A DNA stretch of 64,000 nt from Hoeflea sp. GTDB lineage: Bacteria > Pseudomonadota > Alphaproteobacteria > Rhizobiales > Rhizobiaceae. Positions within the stretch are counted from its first letter, which is position 1. Each line of letters starts with the position of its first letter. Location: the NCBI GenBank assembly GCA_019084245.1, contig JAHRFE010000007.1:124001-188000 (forward strand), in the 5' to 3' direction. This document shows positions 28,625-38,869 of this stretch, one piece after another. The notes beneath the pieces are model-generated. The model saw only the letters and a program-made list of their open reading frames with translations, ran no database searches and was not told the DNA's origin. A program made the position numbers and the translations under genes.

Positions 28625-29811
28625 GGTTCAGTCCTTTTGGTCTTGATGGATGCAAGTTCGCTGAGCACTTCATCGGTGTGCTCGCCCAGGCGCGGGCTTG
28701 GCCTGTCGTAACGCAGCGGCGAGGCGGGAAGCTGGATCGGCGCGCGCACCGAGGGGATATGGGTTCCGGCGCGATCGACCAGATCCATCCGCAGTCCGCG
28801 GGCAATCGCCTGCGGATCGTCGAACATCTCGGCGATGGTGTTGATCGGCCCGGCAGGCACGGCATTGGCCTCGCAGGCGGCGAGCATGTCGGCCTTGGTC
28901 CATTTGGCCATCTCGGCGATGATCGCCGCGCGCAGCCGCTCGCGATGGGCGACGCGCAACGGGTTGGTCTGGAACTCCGGATCGGCGCCGAGCGCGACGG
29001 CGCCCAAAAGCTTGCAGAAGCGCTGGAACTGGCCGTCATTGCCGACCGCGATGATGACATGGCCATCAGAGACCGGGAACACCTCGTAGGGCGCGATGTT
29101 CATGTGGGCATTGCCCATCTGCACCGGGGCTGTGCCCGAGACCAGGTAATTCAAGTTCTGGTTGCCCAAGATGCCGGCCTGGGTGTCAAACAGCGCCATG
29201 TCGATCATCTGGCCCTCGCCGGTCCTCTCGGCATGGCGGAGCGCCGCCTGGATGGCGATGACCGAATAGAGCCCGGTGAAGATGTCGGAGATGGCGACGC
29301 CGGCCTTCTGCGGCTCGCGTCCCGCTTCGCCGGTGATCGACATCATGCCGGCCATGGCCTGGATGATGAAATCATAGCCGGCGCGCGGCGCGTAGGGCCC
29401 GGTCTGGCCAAAGCCGGTGATCGAGCAATAGACGAGCGCCGGATTGGCCTCCTTGAGGCTGTCGTAATCGAGGCCGTATTTTCTGAGCCCTCCCACCTTG
29501 AAGTTCTCGATCACCACGTCGGCGGTGGCGATCAGATCGCGTGCTGTCTCCGCGCCTTCGGGGCTCGCGATATCGAGCGTGATCGAACGCTTGCCGCGGT
29601 TGGCGGCATGGTAATAGGCCGCCGAAAGGTTCTCGCCATCGGCGCCGGTGACGAAGGGCGGGCCCCAGCGGCGCGTGTCGTCGCCGCCGTCGGGATGCTC
29701 GATCTTGATCACGTCGGCGCCGAGATCGGCGAGCAATTGACCGGCCCAGGGACCGGCCAGGATGCGGGCCAGTTCGATCACCCGGACACCCTTGAGCGGC
29801 GCGTCAGCCAT
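28621..29811 (-). CDS. Class III (CaiB/BaiF) CoA-transferase
   Basis: 396 residues. It begins LKGVRVIELARILAGPWAGQ, followed by DVIKIEHPDGGDDTRRWGPP. The catalytic Asp that forms the acyl anhydride is visible as D147 in RAGYDFIIQAMAG. These enzymes move CoA between carboxylic acids (formyl/oxalyl, carnitine, succinyl/mesaconyl). It is first in a two-gene operon with the ThDP enzyme (4-nt overlap). The layout resembles frc-oxc (oxalate degradation), but I cannot confirm the substrate. The start at the complement of 29809-29811 is well placed for the fold. Confidence 0.9.
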   Translation of the reverse strand: MADAPLKGVRVIELARILAGPWAGQLLADLGADVIKIEHPDGGDDTRRWGPPFVTGADGENLSAAYYHAANRGKRSITLDIASPEGAETARDLIATADVVIENFKVGGLRKYGLDYDSLKEANPALVYCSITGFGQTGPYAPRAGYDFIIQAMAGMMSITGEAGREPQKAGVAISDIFTGLYSVIAIQAALRHAERTGEGQMIDMALFDTQAGILGNQNLNYLVSGTAPVQMGNAHMNIAPYEVFPVSDGHVIIAVGNDGQFQRFCKLLGAVALGADPEFQTNPLRVAHRERLRAAIIAEMAKWTKADMLAACEANAVPAGPINTIAEMFDDPQAIARGLRMDLVDRAGTHIPSVRAPIQLPASPLRYDRPSPRLGEHTDEVLSELASIKTKRTEP

Positions 29812-29980
29812 GATCCGCCACCTCGCCGGTCGGTGCGGCACGGACGGACGGTGACAGGTGTTGGAGCGAGAGGGGATGAGCAATCATGGGCGGGATTCCG
29901 GTTTGGACTGCTGATAGCAGAAACGCCTCGGACCTGTCACGTCGGGCGCGCTGTCGCAGGATTTTTATTGCGGCTCCGGC

Positions 29981-30925
29981 TCATGCCCGTGCGGCTGAAG
30001 GCAGGGCGGTGTCGAGCCAGACGGCGAAATTGGCCATCGACTGCTCCCGGTTGATCTCGTTCAGCGTCTCGTGCCGGGTCTCGGCGAGGACCTGCAGAGT
30101 GACATGGGCAAGGCCCGCTGCCCGCATCTTCGCCTCGAGCCACTTGACCGCCTCGCCCTTGTCGGTCGCGGGATCCTGCGCGCCGCCAATCAGGTGCACC
30201 GGCAACGATTTTGGCAGTTTCGCCAGGTTTTCCGTGGCTCCGCCGGCGTAGATCAGCTCGAACACGTCGCGCCACATGCTCACCGTGGCGTCCCAGCCGC
30301 AGAGCGGGTCGGCGATGTAGAGGTCGACCTCGTTCGCTTCCCGGCTGAGCCAGTCAAAGTCGGTGCGGCGGTTGGGCATGGCCTTGGCCCAGGCCTGGAA
30401 GGTGAGTTTGGGCAGCATTGCGCTCGGCGTGTCGGAACCCTTGAAAAAGGCCTCGACGGCGAGAATCGCCTGGCCGGCGCGGCCTGCAATGCCAGCGTTG
30501 AAATTGGAGTTCCACACCGCCAGCGCGGCACTGGCGCCCGGATGAGCCTCGGCGAAATTCAGTGCGATCAGGCCGCCCATGGAGTGCCCGAAGGTGACGA
30601 CCGGCAGGCCGGGATGGCGCTCGGCGATCAGCGCATGCACGGCAGCAACATCGGCGATCACCTTGGTCGCCCCTTCCTTGCTGGCGAAGGCGCCGGGGAT
30701 CGAGTCCGGCGCGCGGGTCAGGCCATGGCCGCGGTGATCATGGGCATAGACATGAAACCGGCGCCTGGCCAGGAAGGTGGCGAAGCGCGCGTAACGGGCG
30801 GCGTGTTCGGCCAGTCCGTGATTGATCTGAACCACGCCACGGGCAGGGCCTTCCGCCGGCACGTGGCGGACGGCGAGATCTGCGCCGGTGGGGCTCGACA
30901 GGGTGAAGGGAGAAAAATCGCTCAT
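29981..30925 (-). CDS. Alpha/beta hydrolase, monoacylglycerol-lipase-like (lysophospholipase)
   Basis: 314 residues with Hydrolase_4 (serine aminopeptidase S33) features: oxyanion segment INHGLAEHAARYARFATFL, HDHRGHGLT, nucleophile elbow FGHSMGGLIAL (S115), acid region GAQDPATDKG and catalytic His region ETRHETLNE. It should hydrolyse monoacylglycerols or lysophospholipids. There is no signal peptide, so it is cytosolic. The start at the complement of 30923-30925 (MSDFSP) is preferred over one seven codons upstream. It stands alone on its strand. Confidence 0.88.
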   Translation of the reverse strand: MSDFSPFTLSSPTGADLAVRHVPAEGPARGVVQINHGLAEHAARYARFATFLARRRFHVYAHDHRGHGLTRAPDSIPGAFASKEGATKVIADVAAVHALIAERHPGLPVVTFGHSMGGLIALNFAEAHPGASAALAVWNSNFNAGIAGRAGQAILAVEAFFKGSDTPSAMLPKLTFQAWAKAMPNRRTDFDWLSREANEVDLYIADPLCGWDATVSMWRDVFELIYAGGATENLAKLPKSLPVHLIGGAQDPATDKGEAVKWLEAKMRAAGLAHVTLQVLAETRHETLNEINREQSMANFAVWLDTALPSAARA

Positions 30926-31070
30926 GCGCCATAGGTCACGGCTCATGGGCGAAAATCAAGCGGATTTGGGGCTCGTTTTGCGGATGATAGCGACCAGGCC
31001 CTGCAATCGGCGGGTTGCCCTTGCTCAAAAAATCGTTAGGTGAAGGCCAACAAGCCAAGGAGTGCCGGAT

Positions 31071-31301
31071 TTGAGCGACCTGACCCTGACCCAAGCCATC
31101 GACAACATCTATCTGTCGATCAAGAACGACAACGAAGAGCTGGACGCCCACATTGCGGCGCTCAAGGCTGTGATGAAGCGCGAAGGCGTCAAGGAAGCGG
31201 TGTTCGATCCCTCAAAGCTGGCGCAGTCCAATCGGCAGGGGCGCAAGATCATGCAGTCCTATTTCCGCCAGAAGGGCGTGGCAGTCGGTTTTTCGGCCTG
31301 A
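31071..31301 (+). CDS. Conserved 76-residue hypothetical protein
   Basis: A small, charged, helical protein: LTLTQAIDNIYLSIKNDNEE at the start and SNRQGRKIMQSYFRQKGV near the end. The start is decided by the ribosome-binding site: AAGGAG at 31057-31062 is eight bases before TTG 31071, whereas the in-frame GTG at 31062 overlaps it. No domain is recognised. It has its own terminator immediately after and stands between divergent and unrelated genes. Similar short proteins occur in other Rhizobiales (recollection). Confidence 0.7.
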   Translation: MSDLTLTQAIDNIYLSIKNDNEELDAHIAALKAVMKREGVKEAVFDPSKLAQSNRQGRKIMQSYFRQKGVAVGFSA

Positions 31302-31328
31302 CCGCAAGCTTGCTTCCCACCCAGCGAC

Positions 31329-31364
31329 CCTGTCGCCGGCGCGGTCGCGGCAGGCTTTCTTTTT
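31329..31364 (+). terminator. Intrinsic terminator
   Basis: CCTGTCGC and GCGGCAGG pair (one G-T) around a 10-nt loop, followed by CTTTCTTTTT. It ends the transcript of the 76-residue protein gene. Confidence 0.75.
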
Positions 31365-31456
31365 GTCCCGCATTGGCTAATGTTGCCTGATCCGGGGTGA
31401 GGGATGCTCCCCGGACGGGGACACGGGGACAGCGCCAGGTGAGTCATGAAGATCCG

Positions 31457-33133
31457 ATGGATGCCGGTGATCTGGACGCAGCGCTCGGCGATGACGCGCG
31501 CGGATCGGCGGCGCTGAACAGCAGACCTCCGCGGGATTGGCGCTATCGCGGCGGATCGGCGATGCTGGTGTTCATCATCGGCGTTGCCTGCGGCATTCCG
31601 GTGGCGATCTTCATGCCCGGATTCTTGACCGACCATGGCTCGGTGGTGCTCGGCATCGTGCTCGGGGCATTTTTCTTCGTCACCGTCGTGCTGTCGATGA
31701 TGTTCGTGTTCCGGCAACCCCTGTGGCGCTGGGTGTTCCAGCGGACCGAGGTCGAGGTCACCCGCTTTGCCGGGCCGCTTGCCGATGTCGCCCGTTTCGC
31801 CGCCACCCAGAAGGTCGATGAAGCCACCAACGCCGCGCGGGATTTCGCCGAGATCGTGCTGGCGCGCTACGCCTGGATCACCACGCGGCGCTGGCTGGTG
31901 GCCTCGATCACCGGGCTGATCGCGGCGATGGCGGCGCTGGCGGGCTCGGCGCTGCTGTTCGAGCAGAACAAGCTCTTGAGGGCGCAGTCGGAGCTGCTGG
32001 CCGAGCAGAACACGCGCATTGATGAGCAGACCGGCCTGCTCCGGACCCAGATCGCGCTGGGGGAAGCGGAGCGCAGCGTGTCGATCGTGCCTGAGCTGCT
32101 GACCATTTCAAGTCTGCTCGGCGAGGAGACCACGCGGCTGTCGGGCGACGGCCGAACCGGATCGGTGTTTTTCCTCGACGAATTGTCCGAGCCGCTGCGC
32201 AACCGCATCGTGGCCGCGACCAATGTCGCCCGGCCCTACCGCTATCTTGCCGCCACCGGGGTTGAATCGCGCGACGGCGAGGCGGTCACCGTGGCGGCGC
32301 TGTCGCGGCGCACGGATCTTGCAGCGCGCCTGAGTTCGCTGCCGGGATGGTCGGCCGCGCCGGTCGACACCACCGCTCTCATCGACCGGCCGCTCAGCCC
32401 CGAACGCGGGCAGATCATCACCATGCTGTTCAATGCCGGCATCTACCAGACGGAGCTGCTCAGTTTCCGCGGCGCGGATTTCTCCCATGCCGAAATCCGG
32501 CTGCCGACGCTCGGCCTGATGAGCCTGCGTCATGCCACATTCAGATTTGCCGATTTCACCTGGCTCAGGATTGTCGAGTCGAGATTCGGCGCGGCCTGGC
32601 TCGAGCATGCAAGGTTCCGAAACGCCATCATCACCAAGTCCGATTTTTCGGGCATCGCCGCGGATGACCTCGAGCCGCCCTTTGCCGATGACGACGCGCC
32701 CGAGATCATGCGCACCCAACTGGCCGGGACCGATTTCAGCCGGGCGGTGATCGCCGCCACCAGCTTTGCCCATTCGACCGGGCTTGCGGTCAATTTCGAC
32801 GAGGCGGCCATGGTCGACTGCGATTTTTCCGGCGCGATCATCTCGGCCGGTACTTTCCGCAATGCGTTGATGATCGCCCCGAATTTTGAAGGAGTCGATC
32901 TCCGCTCGGTCGATTTCGACGGCGCCATCGTGTTCGAGGCGGATTTTCTCGATCGCCTGAGCCGGGAGGCGGCGCCCGACAGCTTCATAGCCAGCCGCTA
33001 CGTGAGCGAACCGGTGGAACTGGCGGAGGCGGAAGCTCACCCGGGCTTCATCGAACTCTCCAACTATTATGATCCCGCCCGTCTCGAGGGCGTGAGCGCC
33101 TACCGGATCCGCCGGGTAGAAGAGTTTCAGTAA
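31457..33133 (+). CDS. Pentapeptide-repeat membrane protein
   Basis: 558 residues from ATG 31457 (GTG at 31397 or 31439 also possible). Three membrane segments: [40 protein letters not shown] and, after ~80 residues, [21 protein letters not shown] coiled coil follows ([20 protein letters not shown]). The C-terminal half carries degenerate pentapeptide repeats (A[D/N]F/LRxA-like: [57 protein letters not shown]), predicted to form a right-handed beta-helix. Function unknown; ligand- or protein-binding scaffolding is likely. It precedes ettA by 95 bp on the same strand. Confidence 0.75.
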   Translation: MDAGDLDAALGDDARGSAALNSRPPRDWRYRGGSAMLVFIIGVACGIPVAIFMPGFLTDHGSVVLGIVLGAFFFVTVVLSMMFVFRQPLWRWVFQRTEVEVTRFAGPLADVARFAATQKVDEATNAARDFAEIVLARYAWITTRRWLVASITGLIAAMAALAGSALLFEQNKLLRAQSELLAEQNTRIDEQTGLLRTQIALGEAERSVSIVPELLTISSLLGEETTRLSGDGRTGSVFFLDELSEPLRNRIVAATNVARPYRYLAATGVESRDGEAVTVAALSRRTDLAARLSSLPGWSAAPVDTTALIDRPLSPERGQIITMLFNAGIYQTELLSFRGADFSHAEIRLPTLGLMSLRHATFRFADFTWLRIVESRFGAAWLEHARFRNAIITKSDFSGIAADDLEPPFADDDAPEIMRTQLAGTDFSRAVIAATSFAHSTGLAVNFDEAAMVDCDFSGAIISAGTFRNALMIAPNFEGVDLRSVDFDGAIVFEADFLDRLSREAAPDSFIASRYVSEPVELAEAEAHPGFIELSNYYDPARLEGVSAYRIRRVEEFQ

Positions 33134-33227
33134 CCCGCAGCCCATCGCGATCCATGCTGCGCATTGCCCTTGCCGCCCATTTCGCATAGACAGCGGACAA
33201 CCATCCAATTCATGTCTGGAGCGCATC

Positions 33228-34877
<1,650 letters not shown>

Positions 34878-34953
34878 GAACAGCTCGCTGTAGCGCGGTG
34901 GCGTTGAATTGCGCTGCCGCGCGCAGTAGACTGTGGCGCAAAGGATTGCCGCG

Positions 34954-35202
34954 ATGCTCATACTGGACCTGCCGGAAGACCTCGACCATTTGCTCGCCCG
35001 CTTTGCCAAGGACCTTGGCATCAGCAGGGAAGAACTGGCCCTGCGCGCGATCAAGGAACGGATCGAGGATCTGGAAGATCTGGCTACCGCAGAAGCTGTG
35101 CTGGCCAAGGATAACGGCAAGCGCATTCCGCTGGCCGAGATTTTGGCGGAGTTCGGTGACGACCCGGACGGAGATGGAAGCTCCTTGCACGCAGCAGAAT
35201 GA
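34954..35202 (+). CDS. RelB/DinJ-like antitoxin
   Basis: 82 residues from ATG 34954, chosen over GTG 34933 because AAAGGA sits eight to ten bases before it. The N-terminus MLILDLPEDLDHLLARFAKD is a ribbon-helix-helix-like DNA-binding segment, and the acidic tail (AEFGDDPDGDGSS) suits wrapping around a basic toxin. The stop overlaps the toxin start by 4 nt (ATGA), standard for a co-translated type II antitoxin. Autoregulation is expected; the operator was not identified. Confidence 0.85.
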   Translation: MLILDLPEDLDHLLARFAKDLGISREELALRAIKERIEDLEDLATAEAVLAKDNGKRIPLAEILAEFGDDPDGDGSSLHAAE

Positions 35203-35465
35203 CTTGGGTTGTCGCGTTCACCGAATCCGCGCGCAAACAACTATCCAAGCTCAATCCGACTGATCGGAGCCGGGTTCTCAAGTATCTCAATGAACGTGTT
35301 GTTGAACACCCAGACCCCCGCGAGCTAGCCAAGCGATTGCAGGGCAAGAGCGGTGAGCTTTGGCGGTTTCGTGTCGGCGATCTGCGGATCATTGTACAAA
35401 TTTCTAAGGGCCAGATGACCGTTGTGGTCATCGAGATCGGACACCGCAGGGAGATCTATCGTTGA
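35199..35465 (+). CDS. RelE/ParE family toxin
   Basis: 88 residues. It begins MTWVVAFTESARKQLSKLNP, then ends LWRFRVGDLRIIVQISKGQM and IEIGHRREIYR, the core RelE/ParE fold. The conserved Arg of LWRFRVGDLRII and the C-terminal H-R-R-E-I-Y resemble the mRNA-cleaving RelE subgroup. It overlaps the antitoxin gene by 4 nt upstream and an SDR gene by 4 nt downstream, so three genes are coupled. Confidence 0.9.
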   Translation: MTWVVAFTESARKQLSKLNPTDRSRVLKYLNERVVEHPDPRELAKRLQGKSGELWRFRVGDLRIIVQISKGQMTVVVIEIGHRREIYR

Positions 35466-36142
35466 CCACCATCCTCATCACCGGCACCAATCGCGGCATC
35501 GGGCTGGAACTCGCGAAACAGGCCTTGGCCAAGGGCTGGACGGTCTATGGTTCGGCGCGGGCAGTGGTGACCGATCCGGACGCGCATATCTGCCATCATC
35601 CAAAGTTCCACGACCTGGTATTCGACGTCACCGATCACGAGGCGGTGCGGGCGGCTGCGGCGAGCATCAGTGAACCGATCGACATCCTGATCAACAATGC
35701 CGGCACCATCGGTCCAAAGCGGCAGTCGACGCTGGACATGGATTTCGAGGGATTTGCGCAGACGCTGGCGATCAACACGCTGGCGCCGCTGGCTGTCGCC
35801 CAGGCGTTCCTGCCGCATCTCAAGCGCAGCGCGAACCCGCGCATCCTCACCATTTCCTCGCAAATGGGGCGGATGTCCTATGCCAAGTCCGACCAGATCG
35901 CCTACCGGGCGTCGAAAGCGGCGGTCAACAAGGTGATGCAGGGGCTGGCGACCGATCTTGCGCCGATGGGCGTGGCTGTGGTGCTGGTCCATCCGGGCTG
36001 GGTCCGGACCGACATGGGCGGGCCCGGGGCCGATATCGATGCGGCGACCAGTGCCGGCGGCATTCTCACGCTGGCCGAGGGTCTGTCGCTCGACGGCACC
36101 GGGCAGTTCACCAATTGGGACGGGTCTGCGGCCGAATGGTGA
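35462..36142 (+). CDS. Short-chain dehydrogenase/reductase (SDR)
   Basis: 226 residues with a classical SDR core: cofactor motif TGTNRGIGLELAKQ, NNAG in INNAGTIGP, catalytic Ser in ISSQMG, and Y-x-x-x-K in AYRASKAAVNKV. It resembles sniffer/carbonyl-reductase-like SDRs. The start is a TTG at 35462 overlapping the toxin stop (TTGA), with GGGAG about eight bases upstream; the glycine motif follows within seven residues, so no later start fits. It is unusual as a third gene coupled to a toxin-antitoxin pair. Substrate unknown. Confidence 0.88.
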   Translation: MTTILITGTNRGIGLELAKQALAKGWTVYGSARAVVTDPDAHICHHPKFHDLVFDVTDHEAVRAAAASISEPIDILINNAGTIGPKRQSTLDMDFEGFAQTLAINTLAPLAVAQAFLPHLKRSANPRILTISSQMGRMSYAKSDQIAYRASKAAVNKVMQGLATDLAPMGVAVVLVHPGWVRTDMGGPGADIDAATSAGGILTLAEGLSLDGTGQFTNWDGSAAEW

Positions 36143-36166
36143 GGCCGGTGGCCCCTGACCGGCGGA

Positions 36167-36739
36167 TCAAAGAACGGCGCGAAACACTGCCGCGATCTGG
36201 TCGGTGGTCGGCTTCGGGCCCTGGCCGGTCGCGTGCATCAGGCTGATGCCGTCAATCAGGGCGGCGCAGGTCTCGATCGGCATGTCTTTGCGGCCCTCGG
36301 AAATCAGCTGCAGGAAGAACTCGATGGGCCGCCGGGCCGCCGCCGTCAGAAGGTCTCCCACATCGGCAAGCTCTTCGCGGCGTGAGGCCGCCAGGGTGAG
36401 TTCCATGCGGGCCAGGAACAGGTCCCGCGCAGTGTCGGCGTAGGACACGACTTCCTTGGCGACATAGTCCACCGCAGCATCCACGCCCTGTCTGGCGGCA
36501 ATCTCGGCAAAGCCCAACTGCAACTCGTCGCAATCCTTTTCAAGAAGCTCAGCCAGATGGCGGGACGCCTCGACAAGCAGCGCTTCCTTCTTCGGGAAAT
36601 AATAGGTGGAGGATCCCTGCGGCAGGCCGGCGGCCTCGTCGATCGCCCGGTGGGTCACGCCCTCAAGGCCGCGGCTCGCCAGCAGCTTGATGACCGCATC
36701 GAGGATGATCAAGCGCCGTGCCTGTTTCGAACTTGACAT
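36167..36739 (-). CDS. TetR family transcriptional regulator
   Basis: 190 residues. The N-terminal DNA-binding domain reads RRLIILDAVIKLLASRGLEG, followed by THRAIDEAAGLPQGSSTYYF with PKKEALL, a clear TetR helix-turn-helix. The C-terminal ligand-binding domain is helical. It is divergent from the RidA gene with a palindrome between them, so it probably represses both. Inducer unknown. Confidence 0.9.
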   Translation of the reverse strand: MSSSKQARRLIILDAVIKLLASRGLEGVTHRAIDEAAGLPQGSSTYYFPKKEALLVEASRHLAELLEKDCDELQLGFAEIAARQGVDAAVDYVAKEVVSYADTARDLFLARMELTLAASRREELADVGDLLTAAARRPIEFFLQLISEGRKDMPIETCAALIDGISLMHATGQGPKPTTDQIAAVFRAVL

Positions 36740-36751
36740 GGGTGGCTTTCG

Positions 36752-36781
36752 TTTGTAGCAAAAAACTCTACAAATGTAGAG
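36752..36781. promoter_or_regulatory. Probable TetR operator
   Basis: CTCTACAAATGTAGAG (36766-36781) is a perfect 7-bp inverted repeat with a 2-bp centre. A second arm TTTGTAG at 36752-36758 pairs with CTACAAA at 36768-36774. It lies in the 69-bp gap between the divergent TetR and RidA genes, where such autoregulatory operators usually sit. Confidence 0.75.
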
Positions 36782-36808
36782 AAAATCAGATCACAGCAAG
36801 GAAGTCCT

Positions 36809-37216
36809 ATGACACAGAAGATCACCCGTTTGAACCCTCCATCTTTGCCGGATGCCGGGGCGTTGGGCTATTCGCAGATCTCCATCGTTGACCCGGGCCG
36901 CATGGCCTTCATCTCGGGGCAGGTGGCCGCAAGGCCCGGTGGCGAACCTGCGCCGGCCGGTCTGGTCGAACAGGCCGGGATCGTGATGGCCAATACGAAA
37001 GCCGCACTCGACGCCATCGGCGCAACACCGCATGACATCGCTATCCTGCGAATCTATGTCGTCGATCTGACGCCGCAACGGCTGGAGGAGAGCATGCCGC
37101 CCCTGCTGGCCATGCTCGACGGCGCCCAGCCGAGCATCACCGGGATCGGCGTGGCAGCCCTTGCCGGACCGGATCTGCAAATCGAGATGGAACTGACGGT
37201 CAGGCTTCCCGACTGA
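36809..37216 (+). CDS. RidA family protein (YjgF/YER057c/UK114)
   Basis: 135 residues. Family features are MAFISGQVAARPGG near residue 33, LVEQAGIVMANTKAALDAIG, ILRIYVVDLTPQ and GVAALAGPDLQIEMELTV at the end. RidA proteins hydrolyse reactive enamines/imines released by PLP enzymes, although this TetR-paired subgroup may act on another intermediate. The start at ATG 36809 has AAGGAAG upstream. It is divergent from, and probably controlled by, the TetR regulator. Confidence 0.9.
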   Translation: MTQKITRLNPPSLPDAGALGYSQISIVDPGRMAFISGQVAARPGGEPAPAGLVEQAGIVMANTKAALDAIGATPHDIAILRIYVVDLTPQRLEESMPPLLAMLDGAQPSITGIGVAALAGPDLQIEMELTVRLPD

Positions 37217-37227
37217 GCTTGCGGCAG

Positions 37228-37252
37228 TTCGGGGACGGCGACTGTCCCCGAA
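37228..37252. terminator. Bidirectional intrinsic terminator
   Basis: TTCGGGGAC, a 7-nt loop, then GTCCCCGAA followed by TTTAAA, between the convergent RidA and secreted-protein genes. Confidence 0.8.
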
Positions 37253-37259
37253 TTTAAAC

Positions 37260-37694
37260 TCACTCGATCCGGCAGCAGAATGGGAAGAACGGCGGGCTGA
37301 GGCCCGGCGCGGCGGTCGGCGTGAAGGTGAAGTCGCTGACCCGGTCGCTCTCGTCAGTGCAGCCGCCGGGCGTGTAGGCGATGGAGCCTGTGACCGGATG
37401 GCTGGTTTCGAGCTGCCAGGGGTTCTCGCTCGAAAAGCCGATGCCGCCCGGTGTGGTCTGGATGCCGTCGCCGGAAAAGGCGTCGATGAAATCCGCGCTC
37501 ATTTCGCCGTTGCAGCTCAGCTCAATCGCCCAGTTGGGCTCGAAGCCGGAGCAGATCATGGTCTGGCCGGGCTCGATGAGGCCGTTGCAGGACAGGTCGG
37601 CGGCAAGCGAGGCCACCGGGTGGCCGAGCGTGAGGGCGAGGGACAGGCACAGGGGCCCGGCAAATCTGCGGGACAGTGCATGGGCAAACATCAT
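37260..37694 (-). CDS. Small secreted hypothetical protein
   Basis: 144 residues with a signal peptide (RFAGPLCLSLALTLGHPVAS, cleavage near SLA|AD). The mature part has several Cys (SCNG, MICSGF, LSCNGE, GGCTDE, FCCRIE), suggesting disulfides in the periplasm. SGFEPNWAIELSCNGEM resembles segments of small periplasmic proteins of the COG3650 type; a firm assignment is not possible. AGGGAG precedes the first of two tandem ATG codons. Confidence 0.7.
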   Translation of the reverse strand: MMFAHALSRRFAGPLCLSLALTLGHPVASLAADLSCNGLIEPGQTMICSGFEPNWAIELSCNGEMSADFIDAFSGDGIQTTPGGIGFSSENPWQLETSHPVTGSIAYTPGGCTDESDRVSDFTFTPTAAPGLSPPFFPFCCRIE

Positions 37695-37875
37695 CAGTGA
37701 TCTCCCTGATCAGCGGTGTCAGCTCCCCGGCCTCGAAAGATATCACACTCTTCCGGAAAGGTGAATTGGGTCCGCCAGCCAGGGTTGCGTGAGAGGTTTT
37801 GCACTGTCACAGCCCTGTTATCTGGTCCCGCTATGGCTCGGCGACACACTTCCCGATCCTGACTGGAGTTGCCCC

Positions 37876-38862
37876 ATGAACCGTATGATCCCGCTGTCGC
37901 TTGGCCTCGTCGCCTCGCTCGTCCTTCTTGCCGGTCCGGCCCGCGCCGTTGAGGGCACGCTGACGCTCTACACCAGCCAGCCCAACACCGATGCGCAGCA
38001 GTCGGTCGACGCCTTCATGAAGGCCTATCCGGACGTGACGGTGACCTTCGTGCGCGACGGCACCACCAAGATCATGGCCAAGCTCGAGGCCGAACTCGCC
38101 GCCGGCGTGACCCCCGCCGATGTGCTGCTGATCGCAGACAGCGTCACCATGGAAGGCCTGAAGGCCCGCGACCTGTTGCTGTCGCATCCTGACGCCGACA
38201 TTTCGGCCTATGCCGAGGGCGTCCATGACTCGGGCAAGACCTGGTTCGGCACCAAGCTGATCACCACCGGCATCATGTACAACACCGCAGCCACCATGAT
38301 CCCGGCATCGTGGGAAGACCTGCTCAAGGACGAGGCCAAGGGCCAGGTGGCGATGCCGTCGCCGCTGACCTCGGGCGCTGCCCTGATCCACACCGCCACG
38401 CTGGTCGGCAATCTCGACGCCGGCTGGGGCTATTACGAGGCGCTCGCGGCCCATGGCGCGCAGGCAGCCGGCGGCAATGGCGGCATTCTCACCCAGGTTG
38501 CCGGCGGCGAGAAGCTCTATGGCATGGTCGTCGACTTCCTGCCGATCCGCGAAAAGGCCAAGGGCGCGCCGGTCGAGTTCGTGTTCCCGGAAGAGGGCGT
38601 CTCGGCGATTTCCGAACCGGTGGCAATCCTCGCCTCGACGCAAAACCCCGACGCCGCCAAGGCCTTCGTCGATTTCCTGATCTCGAAGGAAGGCCAGGAA
38701 CTGGCGCTGAGCCAGGGCTACCTGCCGGCCCATCCGGACGTGGCCGTTCCCGAAGGCTTTCCGGACCGTTCGACCATCAAGGTGATGCCGTTCGACGCCG
38801 CCAAGGCGCTGGCGGAAGCCGAGGCCAACACTGCCCGTTTCGCCGAAATCTTCGGCCAGTAA
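37876..38862 (+). CDS. ABC transporter substrate-binding protein, iron(III)/2-aminoethylphosphonate-like
   Basis: 328 residues with a signal peptide (SLGLVASLVLLAGPARA|VE). The mature start TLTLYTSQPNTDAQQSVDAF and the fold place it in the FbpA-like (SBP_bac_6/8) group. It lacks the paired tyrosine motif seen in the protein at 14303, so the ligand may not be ferric iron; phosphonates, thiamine or spermidine-type ligands are alternatives in this superfamily. The permease gene starts only 7 bp downstream, so they form an operon. No ATPase gene follows. Confidence 0.85.
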   Translation: MNRMIPLSLGLVASLVLLAGPARAVEGTLTLYTSQPNTDAQQSVDAFMKAYPDVTVTFVRDGTTKIMAKLEAELAAGVTPADVLLIADSVTMEGLKARDLLLSHPDADISAYAEGVHDSGKTWFGTKLITTGIMYNTAATMIPASWEDLLKDEAKGQVAMPSPLTSGAALIHTATLVGNLDAGWGYYEALAAHGAQAAGGNGGILTQVAGGEKLYGMVVDFLPIREKAKGAPVEFVFPEEGVSAISEPVAILASTQNPDAAKAFVDFLISKEGQELALSQGYLPAHPDVAVPEGFPDRSTIKVMPFDAAKALAEAEANTARFAEIFGQ

Positions 38863-38869
38863 AGCCGCG

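Noticed and set aside
26954-29811. Assigning the CoA-transferase/ThDP pair as frc and oxc
   Set aside because: The gene order matches, but the ThDP protein cannot be told from acetolactate-synthase-like enzymes by eye, so no symbols are given.
28678-30054. A 458-residue plus-strand frame through the CoA-transferase and lipase genes
   Set aside because: It is antisense to the CoA-transferase gene, with repeated Asp/Gly/His composition and no domain; the coupled minus-strand genes explain the sequence.
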